This document shows positions 48,117 through 57,534 of a stretch of 64,000 bases of DNA, piece by piece. Origin of the DNA: JAHEKD01 sp965204695. GTDB lineage: Bacteria; Pseudomonadota; Gammaproteobacteria; Arenicellales; JAHEKD01. The stretch spans positions 1,488,001-1,552,000 of the forward strand of contig OZ242007.1 of assembly GCA_965204695.1 (NCBI GenBank), read 5' to 3'. The position numbers and the translations under genes were made by a program. Each line of letters starts with the position of its first letter. Positions within the stretch are counted from its first letter, which is position 1. A model generated the notes under the pieces. It did not search any database, was not told where the DNA came from, and was given only the letters and a program-made list of their open reading frames with translations.

Positions 48117-50141
48117 TTAAGAGTAGTTATCTTCTGTGTTATTCACTAATGCTTTTGATTTTTGAGCGGCGAACCATTTAAACGAGAGTGTTTTCAATTT
48201 TCTGCGATAATCCTCGGCTTGATCCATCCCAAATTCAATTATCTTATCGGCTGTGTTCAATTTTGAGGCGTGAGCTGCAATTTGTGGTATTCGCCGGATT
48301 CTTTCATCCAGTAAACTTGAAATCTCCTCTGTTAAGTCACGATTCCCTGGTTTGCTCGCAGCTAATTCACACATATATATTTTAGATAAATCACAAAAAT
48401 CATTATGACTCGATTTTAAAAATAACCAGACTGATTCAAGATAAGTAGTATTTTCACTTCTTTCCACCGCTCCATAGAAGTCCAGTAATCGATTCAATCT
48501 CAATGGCCGTCTAAATGGCTTTATTTGAATCATAGTACGCTTGCCTGATTCATTTGTTCCCCACCAGCTACTTTCCGGCATCTGCAAAATTCCTTCACAA
48601 TTTTCTTCTAATTCAACTTGCGTTGTATGACTATCTGTTAAGATAATTAAGGGGGTGTAAGGTACTTTCATTCGCGAAAGAATTTCCAGAGCCTCATAGT
48701 TATGTGAAACCTGTGTTTTTTTCTTCCAGCGATCAAGTTGTGACTGAGAAAATGATTCCACGCCCAACTGAATCTGACGAATCAGATCTTTATTGTCTCT
48801 TACAACTGACTGATGAGAAATAATATCTCTAACTCGTGTTTGAAATGTCAGCTGCATGTTCAACTCCTTTAAGACTGAACCAAGGCCACTCAAATGCTCA
48901 GCATAAAGCAAAAATTCATCATCATAAAAAAACACATGATTAAAATTCGGATTTTCTGCTCGAAAAGTGGTTAACAAATTTTTTATATATTTAGGGCTAT
49001 GATGCCTGATCTTATGCGTCGTATAAAAGTCCTTTACCTCGCAATATGTACAGGTATACGGACAACCTCGGGAAGCGGTGACCACACAAATATCGCTTGA
49101 TTTTGGGTAGGTTTGATAAGATGGCATAGGCAGTATGTCCAGCTCATCAATATTCCTCCTTGGGGGATTTGCCCTAATCTGCCCATCCTTGGTTCGGTAA
49201 ACAATTCCGGAAACTTTTTCAAGGCTTTTTCCTGCCAATAACAATGGCACTAATTCTGAGACAGTTAGCTCTCCCTCACCTACGACTACGACATCAATGG
49301 CACTATCCTTAAACAGGTTACTGGCATCCAGTGAACAATAGCCACCTACTATGATTGGAACATCTTCAAAAAAACTCTTGAGAGAAATCGAGAGGTTTTT
49401 TAATTCATTAATTTCATGGCCTGTAGAACTAATGCCAATAACTTTGGGGCTAGATTTTTTAAGCGCAAGTGGGATTGTTTTTTGGCTTGAATCGTGCCGG
49501 TATAGCAGCGTTTGCACCGAGTATCCGATTGCTTCGAGAGCGGCATGGATATACGCTGACCCAATGGGGGCAAACAGATCGTTATCAAGCCTGCTGTCAC
49601 TAAACCAATTCAACAGGTGGATCAAACAAATATCCGGGGATATATTCTTATTGGTTAATTGAGTAACTCCCATTTGTAATTCTGATGTATATGGAGTATC
49701 AGTAAGCCGATTTTTTTGAAGCCTGAAATCCTGTAGAAAAAATGTCAACTCATCTGTCGATTGAAATTTATACCTATACAAAATGGTTGATAGTGATATA
49801 GCTGATTTGAGCGCTTGTTCATTATCCAATGAGGGCAATGGAGCACAATCTACTGCTATTAAGTCTTTATTGAGTAATACGTCTGGATAACAGATATCTG
49901 CAAAATAAATAACATCAGGAACTTCATTTACACAAAGATATTGGTTCAAGAAATTATAAATATCTACAACTGCTAGCTGATTTTTAATGGAGAATCCTAA
50001 ATACTGTTGCTCCTTAATCCCATAAAGAATCAATAACTCATACTGTTGTTGCTGGATAAGTACCGTATCAACATTCACTACCCAACTTGATTGATTCAAT
50101 CTTGCTTGACCAGCGCTTCTTTTTGTCTTTGATGACATCAA
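48117..50141 (-). CDS. B12-binding-domain radical SAM protein with extra N-terminal domain
   Basis: A 674-residue protein. The cluster motif is SRGCPYTCTYCEVKDF (CxxxCxxC) in the middle, followed by a TIM-barrel region with IQLGVESFSQSQLDRWKK. Upstream of it lies a cobalamin-binding-like domain (IGSAYIHAALEAIGYSVQT, then IVGGYCSLDA and VVVVGEGE) lacking a DxHxxG His, as in many RiPP and lipid B12-radical enzymes. The first ~150 residues have an unusual segment with spacing like an integrase core (WVVNVDTVLI, 57 residues, then FAD, then QSTDELTFFL). It is 112 bp after the HprK-like gene on the same strand and may modify the peptide or a surface glycan; the substrate is unknown. Confidence 0.82.
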   Translation of the reverse strand: MMSSKTKRSAGQARLNQSSWVVNVDTVLIQQQQYELLILYGIKEQQYLGFSIKNQLAVVDIYNFLNQYLCVNEVPDVIYFADICYPDVLLNKDLIAVDCAPLPSLDNEQALKSAISLSTILYRYKFQSTDELTFFLQDFRLQKNRLTDTPYTSELQMGVTQLTNKNISPDICLIHLLNWFSDSRLDNDLFAPIGSAYIHAALEAIGYSVQTLLYRHDSSQKTIPLALKKSSPKVIGISSTGHEINELKNLSISLKSFFEDVPIIVGGYCSLDASNLFKDSAIDVVVVGEGELTVSELVPLLLAGKSLEKVSGIVYRTKDGQIRANPPRRNIDELDILPMPSYQTYPKSSDICVVTASRGCPYTCTYCEVKDFYTTHKIRHHSPKYIKNLLTTFRAENPNFNHVFFYDDEFLLYAEHLSGLGSVLKELNMQLTFQTRVRDIISHQSVVRDNKDLIRQIQLGVESFSQSQLDRWKKKTQVSHNYEALEILSRMKVPYTPLIILTDSHTTQVELEENCEGILQMPESSWWGTNESGKRTMIQIKPFRRPLRLNRLLDFYGAVERSENTTYLESVWLFLKSSHNDFCDLSKIYMCELAASKPGNRDLTEEISSLLDERIRRIPQIAAHASKLNTADKIIEFGMDQAEDYRRKLKTLSFKWFAAQKSKALVNNTEDNYS

Positions 50142-50253
50142 GACAATAAACCTCTACCTGCTTTTGCAAGGCATATTATTCGGGTAATCTTAATACTATC
50201 ACCACCCAGTCTTAATAACTGAAATAATTAATTTACTCTCGGTAAATACTAAA

Positions 50254-51270
50254 CTATACCTCCCCAGAATCAACGTCAGCTACGATAGCGCTGACTACAC
50301 TCGATAGATGTTCAAAACCGTCAGGATAGTAAATTCGTTTAACAGGTATTTTTTCAGCCAGAATGGAAATAGTTGTTAATTTATCAAGTTGTTTACCCAA
50401 TGATCTATAACCATCGGCAAGAAAACAATTCGACATAAGCTTAAATAAACTATCTGCCGCTGATACATTTTCAATTTTAACTTGATTATCAGTTTTTGCT
50501 GTTGATCGTATGGGCAAATAGATTCTATCAAGCTTAATATCATGACTAGAAAATGGTGTGCTCGAAAACGAAGAAACCGGAACGAGTAGTTTTGATGTCT
50601 GACTTGATATTGTAGGCAATCTGTTTGTTTCAGAACCAACGAAGTGTTTGGCGGATTCGAACCACATATGCATTGCCGGATAACCTGCCGATGCATAAAA
50701 CCCTGTCTCTATACTTCTAATGTTTAATATGTCATCAGTCATCAGTGGATAACCTTTTTGATGAAAAGCAGCGGCTAATGTACTCTTGCCACTTTTACTT
50801 CCGGCCAAAAAAGCCACGGCTTTACCTTTTATATCGACACATGAGGCATGCAAAACATGGTTGCTCGCTGTCAGTTCAAGCCAAAAACTCAATATAGAGG
50901 TCAACAACCGGGACTCTATTAAGGCAAAATCCTTAATTTGCTTGGGATGGCAATAAATCTGGTCAAAGGTAATATAATAATCCGCCAATTCGGATATAGA
51001 AATAACATGATAACCATCCAAGCGGTAAACCATTCCGGTTTTTTTTCCGCTATTAAACTTTATAGTTTTTACAAAAGTAGGTTTTAGATTTTGCCAGTCA
51101 TCTGCAAAAGGAGGGGTATTTACGATGCTGAAATAAACATCAATTTCAGCTGCTTCGTGGTTTTTGATTAATAAATGATTAAACTCAAAAGGTGTAGCTA
51201 AATGATGCCCATAAATCTTGTATATCGCATTGTTTGATGAGCCGGATCTCAATAGACAAGCCAATATCAA
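50254..51270 (-). CDS. HprK-like serine kinase-related protein
   Basis: A 338-residue protein with P-loop FLAGSKSGKSTLAAAF and the following KGYPLMTDDILNI, as in HPr kinase/phosphorylase-related proteins found in lasso-peptide and PqqD/asparagine-synthase loci. In paeninodin-type lasso clusters such a kinase phosphorylates the peptide. Only TTG starts are possible near the N terminus (51270, 51264, 51252), and the conserved part begins around AIYKIYGHH, so the exact start is uncertain. It lies between the precursor and radical SAM genes, all on the minus strand. Confidence 0.8.
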   Translation of the reverse strand: MILACLLRSGSSNNAIYKIYGHHLATPFEFNHLLIKNHEAAEIDVYFSIVNTPPFADDWQNLKPTFVKTIKFNSGKKTGMVYRLDGYHVISISELADYYITFDQIYCHPKQIKDFALIESRLLTSILSFWLELTASNHVLHASCVDIKGKAVAFLAGSKSGKSTLAAAFHQKGYPLMTDDILNIRSIETGFYASAGYPAMHMWFESAKHFVGSETNRLPTISSQTSKLLVPVSSFSSTPFSSHDIKLDRIYLPIRSTAKTDNQVKIENVSAADSLFKLMSNCFLADGYRSLGKQLDKLTTISILAEKIPVKRIYYPDGFEHLSSVVSAIVADVDSGEV

Positions 51271-51494
51271 TTCTTACTTATGTGATTAATCAATGAGTTC
51301 GTTTTTCTAAAATGAGTACCTGGGCAAGGTAAGTTCTAGTATTAGGTAGGCTTAGTGTCAGTATATCGAGGCCAAAGTAATTAAATCTTTTCGAAATTCC
51401 GAACTGCTATAAACCAAGCTGAGTGTGAACATTTTACTTGTATAACTTAAGGTATTAGTAGTGAATTAAACAAACACACCCCAAAAAAAACAAA

Positions 51495-51674
51495 TCAAAC
51501 AGCAAACGAACTGTCAACCTCGTTACCAATACCATATCCATAAGTAATGGCATCTGATAATCGTCCATAACGAACCAATTTTGGTTGATGATAAACCTGT
51601 TTGTTTTGTGCTTGCTCAACCATAACGTTTGGCAGTTCTGTTTTCGTATCTTTTTGTTTTTTATATACATTCAT
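51495..51674 (-). CDS. Putative lasso peptide precursor (59 aa)
   Basis: Start ATG 51674 with AAGGTG upstream. The leader contains YHQPKLVRYGRLSDAIT, matching the YxxPxL...G...T signature that lasso B1/PqqD proteins recognise. The conserved Thr is at position -2 if cleavage occurs before GYGIGNEVDSSFAV. In that 14-residue core, Gly1 could form a macrolactam with Glu7 or Asp9, as lasso chemistry requires. The gene lies 41 bp downstream of the asparagine-synthase-like cyclase gene, on the same strand, and upstream of an HprK-like kinase. Evidence is by pattern and context; no product is known. A GTG at 51683 would add three residues. Confidence 0.75.
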   Translation of the reverse strand: MNVYKKQKDTKTELPNVMVEQAQNKQVYHQPKLVRYGRLSDAITYGYGIGNEVDSSFAV

Positions 51675-51714
51675 GACTAACACCTTGCGTACCTTACAAT
51701 ACTGCTAGTATATA

Positions 51715-53646
51715 TTAAAAGTTGTGTTGTTGTAACCATATTTCAAGGGACAAAGTTATCCAGGCCGCTTTATCATAAGCCGCTCTGTCTTGAAAAAAAA
51801 GCGCTAAATTGTGCTTAAATATTCGACTGTTAATCATACCCAGTTGCTCAGATCTCATGGTATTGGTAATTTCCTCAACAGCTTTCGCACTATTTTTTCT
51901 AAACCCTTGCTCTAAATACAAACCAGGGCCTGTTCGACCTTCTCTACGGTTGACTAAGCCGTCAGGTAATACATCAACAAGGCTATTTCGCAAAATTAAT
52001 TTGTGATTCAGCCCTTGTGCGATTTGATCTTGGGGTATTGAAAGAACAAAGTCAGCTAATCTTGAATCTTCCCAGGGATTCCAACTTTCAGCCCCGAATT
52101 GAGCGGTACTCCGCTCGAACCAAACTCTAAGCCGTTCTCCCACATTACAATTTAACACGCGGCTACGAAAAGCAAGCGCTGAATCTTTAATTTGCGAATC
52201 TGAATTGTTGATTTCGACCCATTCCGGCATTTGCAAACTCATCAGCCAGTCGTAAGTTTTTGTTTGTTCAAGTAATTGTGGTGATATCCAATTACGCGCA
52301 TAAGCACGTCTTCCTTTACGCCAGCGGTGTACTCTTTGTCTTAGTGGACGTAGTATTAATGGCGATACATAAGAATATGAAAGAGCTTGTAACCAATTGA
52401 GCTTATAGGCTTGTTTTTGCAGATATAACTCGCGAACCATTTTGATGATCTGGCCTTTTTTCATCAATCTGGAAAAGTAAAAGGGGTTTGGGCCACCAAT
52501 TAATGCATCACCATTAATTCCATTCATCCAGACCTTAGGAAAATTAGAATATTGAGAGTAGTGCTCTAAGGTTGCATGAAAAAAGGAGGATATAGGGCTA
52601 TTATATGGCTCATCAGGGTGGAATTGATATTCTGGATAGTTATACAAAGGCGCATTATCTAACACGCTATATTCCTCCAAACTTAACCCCCATCTAGACG
52701 CTACGGCTTGTGCATAGTTTTTCTCATTCGCCTGGTGGTTATTACCATAGGTCCAGTTTATGCATTTAATGTTTTTTGTGTTAGTTGATTGATTATTAGT
52801 AATCTGGGCTCCAGCTATTGCTGCAATCGCAGCCGAGTCTAAACCTCCACTTAAAAAAAGCCCAATCTGACCTTCACAACGTAATCTATCGCCTACACAT
52901 TGGTTCAATAATTCTCTGAAATGTTCGGCATATTCTCTAGAATCTTGATAGTTGATTGTAGATCCTGGTTCCGGTCGGTAATATTGTGTCTGGGTAAGTT
53001 GATCATAATTCACTTTAAGGTATTCACCCGAGCCGAGTTTTTCAATACCTTGGTAGTAGCTCATGTGTCGACCACCATGACCGGGCAAAACTAAATCCCT
53101 GGCGATCACATGACGGTTCAATACAGGACTATAAGAATTGTCAGCAAGTAATTGTGAAGCTTCTGTGGCAAAGCTAAAACTATTGTTAGTCCAACGATAA
53201 TAAAAACCTCGGCAGCCTGCCCTATCTCGGGCTGCGTACAATTTTCTATTATGTGAATCCCACAGTACAAATGCAAAATCACCGAGTAGATGTTTGGTGC
53301 AATGCTCAGCCCAAACAATATATGCTGCCATGATTAGCTCAGCATCCGTGGGCGTTTTACTCAGTTGATTTATTTTGCCCTTTAGTTTTTGTATTAAGAA
53401 TTTCCTATCGTCAACACGCGCATCGGCAACCAAAACTAATCCCCGATCCTTATTAACCAGGGGTTGAGTTTCTACTTTTGATTCAGGTGTAGTGTGTAAT
53501 GCTAAATGGGCGAGACCAACCTCTCCTTTTAAATAATAGTGAATACCATCTTTTCCACGATATGATGCTCTGCCTGCCATTCTAACAAGCAATTCCCGCT
53601 CAACCGGGCGCTGATCAAAATTTATTATTCCACAAATACCACTCAT
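51715..53646 (-). CDS. Asparagine synthase-like lasso cyclase / amidotransferase
   Basis: A 643-residue protein of the class B asparagine synthetase family. The N-terminal glutaminase-type domain starts MSGICGIINFDQRP, so Cys5 replaces the Cys2 of true synthetases after processing, as in many lasso cyclases. YRGKDGIHYY and ELIMAAYIVW follow. The synthetase domain has the PP-loop FLSGGLDSAAIAAIAG and a C-terminal WEDSRLADFVLSIPQ block. With the precursor 41 bp downstream, I infer a macrolactam-forming lasso C enzyme, but it could also be an amidotransferase for surface polysaccharide. Start ATG 53646. Confidence 0.82.
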   Translation of the reverse strand: MSGICGIINFDQRPVERELLVRMAGRASYRGKDGIHYYLKGEVGLAHLALHTTPESKVETQPLVNKDRGLVLVADARVDDRKFLIQKLKGKINQLSKTPTDAELIMAAYIVWAEHCTKHLLGDFAFVLWDSHNRKLYAARDRAGCRGFYYRWTNNSFSFATEASQLLADNSYSPVLNRHVIARDLVLPGHGGRHMSYYQGIEKLGSGEYLKVNYDQLTQTQYYRPEPGSTINYQDSREYAEHFRELLNQCVGDRLRCEGQIGLFLSGGLDSAAIAAIAGAQITNNQSTNTKNIKCINWTYGNNHQANEKNYAQAVASRWGLSLEEYSVLDNAPLYNYPEYQFHPDEPYNSPISSFFHATLEHYSQYSNFPKVWMNGINGDALIGGPNPFYFSRLMKKGQIIKMVRELYLQKQAYKLNWLQALSYSYVSPLILRPLRQRVHRWRKGRRAYARNWISPQLLEQTKTYDWLMSLQMPEWVEINNSDSQIKDSALAFRSRVLNCNVGERLRVWFERSTAQFGAESWNPWEDSRLADFVLSIPQDQIAQGLNHKLILRNSLVDVLPDGLVNRREGRTGPGLYLEQGFRKNSAKAVEEITNTMRSEQLGMINSRIFKHNLALFFQDRAAYDKAAWITLSLEIWLQQHNF

Positions 53647-53756
53647 AAATTTAAGATCTTTTATTCATTTGAACTGTTGATGATCAAGCAACGTGATTGC
53701 ATAGTTTAAGGCTAAATGAGCGATGTATTCGATTTAATAAACGGACAATTCACAAA

Positions 53757-53787
53757 AAAAAGCCCGGGATCAACCCGGGCTTTTTTG
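53757..53787 (-). terminator. Intrinsic terminator of the first GEVED gene
   Basis: Stem AGCCCGGG / CCCGGGCT with loop ATCAA (53761-53781), flanked by runs of A before and T after, lies about 20 bp past the stop of the GEVED gene on the minus strand. It also separates it from the asparagine-synthase-like gene. Confidence 0.88.
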
Positions 53788-53802
53788 CTAATTGATTGTT
53801 AA

Positions 53803-56800
53803 TTAATTACTGGAAACGATTATCCAAGTCACATAAAACCACTCGCCATATCCGCCGTATTTATTACTGACACGGAATCTAACTTTAGTGTTCTCCGAAG
53901 CATACTCAGAAATATCATGGCTAGATGTCTTCCAGTAAGACTGTTTACCTGAGAACTCCTTGACTAGATGCCAGTTTGAACCACCATCAGGTGATACCTC
54001 TACTGCCACACGGTCATCCCAGTCAACTTTCTTTGAAGTTTTGTACTTAAACTTCAACCAGACATCCGTTGATGCACATACATCAACCTCTCGCATGATC
54101 TTAGAGCCTTCTTTGGTCATTCGAAGCAGGCCATTTTTGATTTTGACATAACCCCCATGTGGGCCATTGCCACCTGCATCGGTTTCTTCCCAAGGTCCAC
54201 TCCAATCTCTATCACCATTATTATTGTCATAGGATTTGTAAGAGAAATAATCCTTGGCATGACCTGCTGTGCTACCTGGTGGGCATTCGTTGGGACAAAT
54301 TTCCCCAGTATCACCTTCCAGATCATGGACCTTAACTTTTAGATAACCGTTAAGACTTGAGAAATCACCGATTTTGAGATCACAGTCCGCATGGAACTTA
54401 GCTTTGACAAACTCCTTAGGATGATGAGTTATAGGAGAAATTTCATCCTGCACAGTAATCGACAACGTTTTACCACGATGCTCGGCAGGAATTTCAACCA
54501 TAAACGTTTCACCATTGCCGACTTGCCCTGAGAAAATCACCGGATTGGCTGTGTCATCTGGATTGCTTAGTTCACCACTAAGATTTCCAACCCGAACTCT
54601 TATCGTTTCATGTTCATCACGACCACCAGTATTGGTAATTTTGAATGTAACCTTAGCTGGACCAATTTCACACTCAACACATTCACAGATTTCTTCGCTA
54701 TTCTTCATAAAATCTATGACTTTAAACTCAATATAACTACCTCCTGACTTAGTCAAAAGTTCAAGATCGCAGTCAGGGTAAAAACGAGATTTCCCCCACT
54801 CGGTTGGGTGATTACCCGGACTCTGAACAGAAATCGTCAATGGCATACCCAGATATTGCTCTGGAATATTAGTGATTTCTATTGTTCCACCGTTAGGAAC
54901 CGTTCCTTCAAATAAGATTGGGGCATTGAAATCATTGCCACTAAACTGTCCTAATAAATCACCAACACGCACTCTAACTGTTTCATTCGGGTCACGTTGG
55001 AAGGAACCGTAATCGTCCCAGTCAGACATTTTAAATGTAATATTTTTCATGCCTTTGCAAGGAATACATTCATCATCGCCCGGATCGATAGTAAGCGTGT
55101 AATCTTCAACTTCCCCATCAATGGACTCACCCCCAGGGGTACCAATACTCGCTCCATCACTTGAAAGCCTAAAACGGGCATAGGTCACTCCATCACCTAT
55201 GTCAGCCGGAATCGTGAATAACAACGCCACACTCGTCGCCCCCGGAGCCACCGCCGCCGTAGCAAACTCACTCGGCGTATCAAATACGCCATTTTGATTG
55301 AAATCAATCCAACCATTCAACGTCGCCGCCACGGATAACTCATTTCGCACCACGACATCAACCGTATACGTCCCGGTATCATCTTCATTTAATACCGCGA
55401 AACTCGCCACACCATCCTCATCATCCGACACCGCATTGTCATCACTATCGGCTGCAGCTGAAGGTAATCCATCAAACTCTAAATCAATCTCAGCGCCCAT
55501 CACCAAGCGCGTGTCAATATCATGTTGAGGACCCCCCGCTGAGATCGACGTGCTATAGCTATCCGGTGCATCACCAAAGTCAAACGCATCACCGGCAAAC
55601 ACATCCGCTGATACATTCAAAAAGTTCAGGTTATTCGGATCCATACCATTCAACGTAATGTTATGAAAACCCACTCCCAGATCCGTCACCACTTCATCAG
55701 GCGCCGCAGCCGGGGCCGGACCATTCTCACCACCTGGCTCACCACTACGATCATCCGGATCGTAGGCCGTTGGATTCACAGTCGGATCCGGACAGTTCGG
55801 GTTCGATGAACCGGCAATTCGATACAATTCCCACTCCTGATTCCCAGACGGGTTATTATTAAGACAACACGGCACGCCGTAAGGCACCGTAGGCGGTTCC
55901 GGGGTCACACTGATCGCTATCGGTCCACCAATCGATATGCCTGTACCAGCCATACTGTTATCACCGGGATTACCTGGAATCGCATTCTCTTCCAGCGCAT
56001 CCGCTGAGACTACAAACGGGAAGAATCCCGTGGCTAATCCATCATTAGGGGTATTCGGATCATCAGACTCATCCGGATAGGCCGGATTTTCAATACTACC
56101 CGCACGATCCGAGTCACCGTCATAAATATCCAGTGCACACTGATTCGGATCATCGATTAACGCACGTAAACTGATTGTACCGTCATAACCGGTAGAAGGC
56201 GCTTCCGCTGGGGGGACCGGAAACGAAGGATTGTCCTCAGTCATGCCCATAATACCAATCGTACTGCCCGCCGCTAAAAAGGGCAGACCATTCGAGGCCA
56301 CGATAAACCCATTCAGTACATTACCCGTCGTTTGACCAGGAAACGGAAACGTTGTCGCATTCGGTTTGACATCATGCGGTGGATCAACCTCGACCCAGCG
56401 TGCCACTAAATGGTAAAAACAAAACTGTGCACCCACCCCGGTTTGACACGCTAAATCAAACGCAGGATCCAACTCGTCAATCGGATGTGGCGAACCTTGG
56501 AAAAAGTCCACCCACTGGTTATCGGAATTAACGTCCGCTAGAAAACTGGCAATTAATTCATCGGAGTTGATATTCCCCTCAATATCAACATCAGGATATA
56601 ACTCAAACCGCACTAATTCTTCATACACAACCGGCGGTAAGCTCGGATCATTCAATGTGGGAAAATCCCAAAAGGCCGGGCTCGCTCCACGATCTGAGTG
56701 TAAATCCGGATCAAACAACGATATTTCAAGTTCACTCGTCCCGATAGGCACCCGAATATGGACATTAAAGACTTGGCCGTCCATCGACGGAGCGCCTAAA

Positions 56801-56973
56801 CTCGCCAACCCCTGGGAGGCCACCAACACCTCACCGTCACCGGCATTACTGGATGGAAACCCATTCGGTGTTGAAGGCGGTGCAATCTGTGTCTGAGCGA
56901 CTGCACTAAACGAAAATAAAATGAAAAAAAGATAAACGAAAAATGAGCTGACTGTGGCTCTGACTAGGTTCAT
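53803..56973 (-). CDS. Large secreted GEVED-domain protein (copy 1, complete)
   Basis: A 1056-residue exported protein starting at ATG 56973 (AGGGGG upstream; a longer frame to 57054 has no support). Signal peptide ends near AVAQTQ. Residues ~27-330 are an N-terminal domain like that of the giant protein. The GEVED domain is ~461-628 (FDFGDAPDSYS, then LNGWIDFNQNGVFD and EVEDYTLTI). Two copies of a Cys-containing module follow (~631-751 starting CKGMKNITFKM, ~761-891 starting CECVECEIG), then a jelly-roll module (~904-1055). Role inferred as surface or matrix protein; no sorting tail is seen. The GEVED block is nearly identical to that of the copy at 57570-59684. Confidence 0.86.
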   Translation of the reverse strand: MNLVRATVSSFFVYLFFILFSFSAVAQTQIAPPSTPNGFPSSNAGDGEVLVASQGLASLGAPSMDGQVFNVHIRVPIGTSELEISLFDPDLHSDRGASPAFWDFPTLNDPSLPPVVYEELVRFELYPDVDIEGNINSDELIASFLADVNSDNQWVDFFQGSPHPIDELDPAFDLACQTGVGAQFCFYHLVARWVEVDPPHDVKPNATTFPFPGQTTGNVLNGFIVASNGLPFLAAGSTIGIMGMTEDNPSFPVPPAEAPSTGYDGTISLRALIDDPNQCALDIYDGDSDRAGSIENPAYPDESDDPNTPNDGLATGFFPFVVSADALEENAIPGNPGDNSMAGTGISIGGPIAISVTPEPPTVPYGVPCCLNNNPSGNQEWELYRIAGSSNPNCPDPTVNPTAYDPDDRSGEPGGENGPAPAAAPDEVVTDLGVGFHNITLNGMDPNNLNFLNVSADVFAGDAFDFGDAPDSYSTSISAGGPQHDIDTRLVMGAEIDLEFDGLPSAAADSDDNAVSDDEDGVASFAVLNEDDTGTYTVDVVVRNELSVAATLNGWIDFNQNGVFDTPSEFATAAVAPGATSVALLFTIPADIGDGVTYARFRLSSDGASIGTPGGESIDGEVEDYTLTIDPGDDECIPCKGMKNITFKMSDWDDYGSFQRDPNETVRVRVGDLLGQFSGNDFNAPILFEGTVPNGGTIEITNIPEQYLGMPLTISVQSPGNHPTEWGKSRFYPDCDLELLTKSGGSYIEFKVIDFMKNSEEICECVECEIGPAKVTFKITNTGGRDEHETIRVRVGNLSGELSNPDDTANPVIFSGQVGNGETFMVEIPAEHRGKTLSITVQDEISPITHHPKEFVKAKFHADCDLKIGDFSSLNGYLKVKVHDLEGDTGEICPNECPPGSTAGHAKDYFSYKSYDNNNGDRDWSGPWEETDAGGNGPHGGYVKIKNGLLRMTKEGSKIMREVDVCASTDVWLKFKYKTSKKVDWDDRVAVEVSPDGGSNWHLVKEFSGKQSYWKTSSHDISEYASENTKVRFRVSNKYGGYGEWFYVTWIIVSSN

Positions 56974-57370
56974 GATTAACCCCCTGAAATAGTTAACAAC
57001 CCTGAAATAGTTAAAATTTATAGTCTTTATTATATCACTGACTACAACGTTCAATTTATACCACTACCCCATACACTAGAACTCTACCCTCATCGTGTTT
57101 TGAGGTCAAATAAATAAGGTGTGAAAAATTACCATTTTCTAGTAAAACAGTTGGCAATGAGGCTTTATTGTAAACTAAAAACAGATATATCCTTTTATTA
57201 TCAATAGGTTGAGTACATCCAAGCACAACACATCACAATTGTAGAAAATTGTTACACTAGATTAAAATTAATTAATATCATAAAGAATTAATTGCAATTA
57301 GTGACGGATTTTAATAAAGCACTAATGTTTCTCAAAAAAACCAGACTAATTATTGAATTTATAATTTAGA

Positions 57371-57398
57371 AAAAGGGTGCTCAATTGAGCACCCTTTT
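57371..57398. terminator. Perfect 14-bp-arm hairpin
   Basis: AAAAGGGTGCTCAA / TTGAGCACCCTTTT is a perfect palindrome with T runs on both sides, so it can stop transcription in either direction. It lies downstream of the truncated GEVED copy on the minus strand. Confidence 0.8.
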
Positions 57399-57499
57399 TT
57401 CTTTTACTAGTAATACTAGTAATATTAGTTTAATGGACAGCCTTGTTCGTTCTGCTACTCAAATATATCTTCTGCTACATTGCATATTGATTTATCAAA

Positions 57500-57534
57500 T
57501 TAGGCTAACAGGGTTTTATTTCCTGTTAGCCTAA
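57500..57534 (-). terminator. Stem-loop after the truncated GEVED gene
   Basis: TTAGGCTAACAGG / CCTGTTAGCCTAA with a 9-nt loop lies 36 bp past the stop of the truncated gene. A short T stretch follows in the minus direction, so it is the first of two candidate terminators for that gene. Confidence 0.7.

Noticed and set aside
51455..51670. 71-codon minus-strand ORF overlapping the precursor gene
   Set aside because: It is in another frame, has no leader-like motif and no ribosome site; the 59-codon frame carries all the RiPP signatures.
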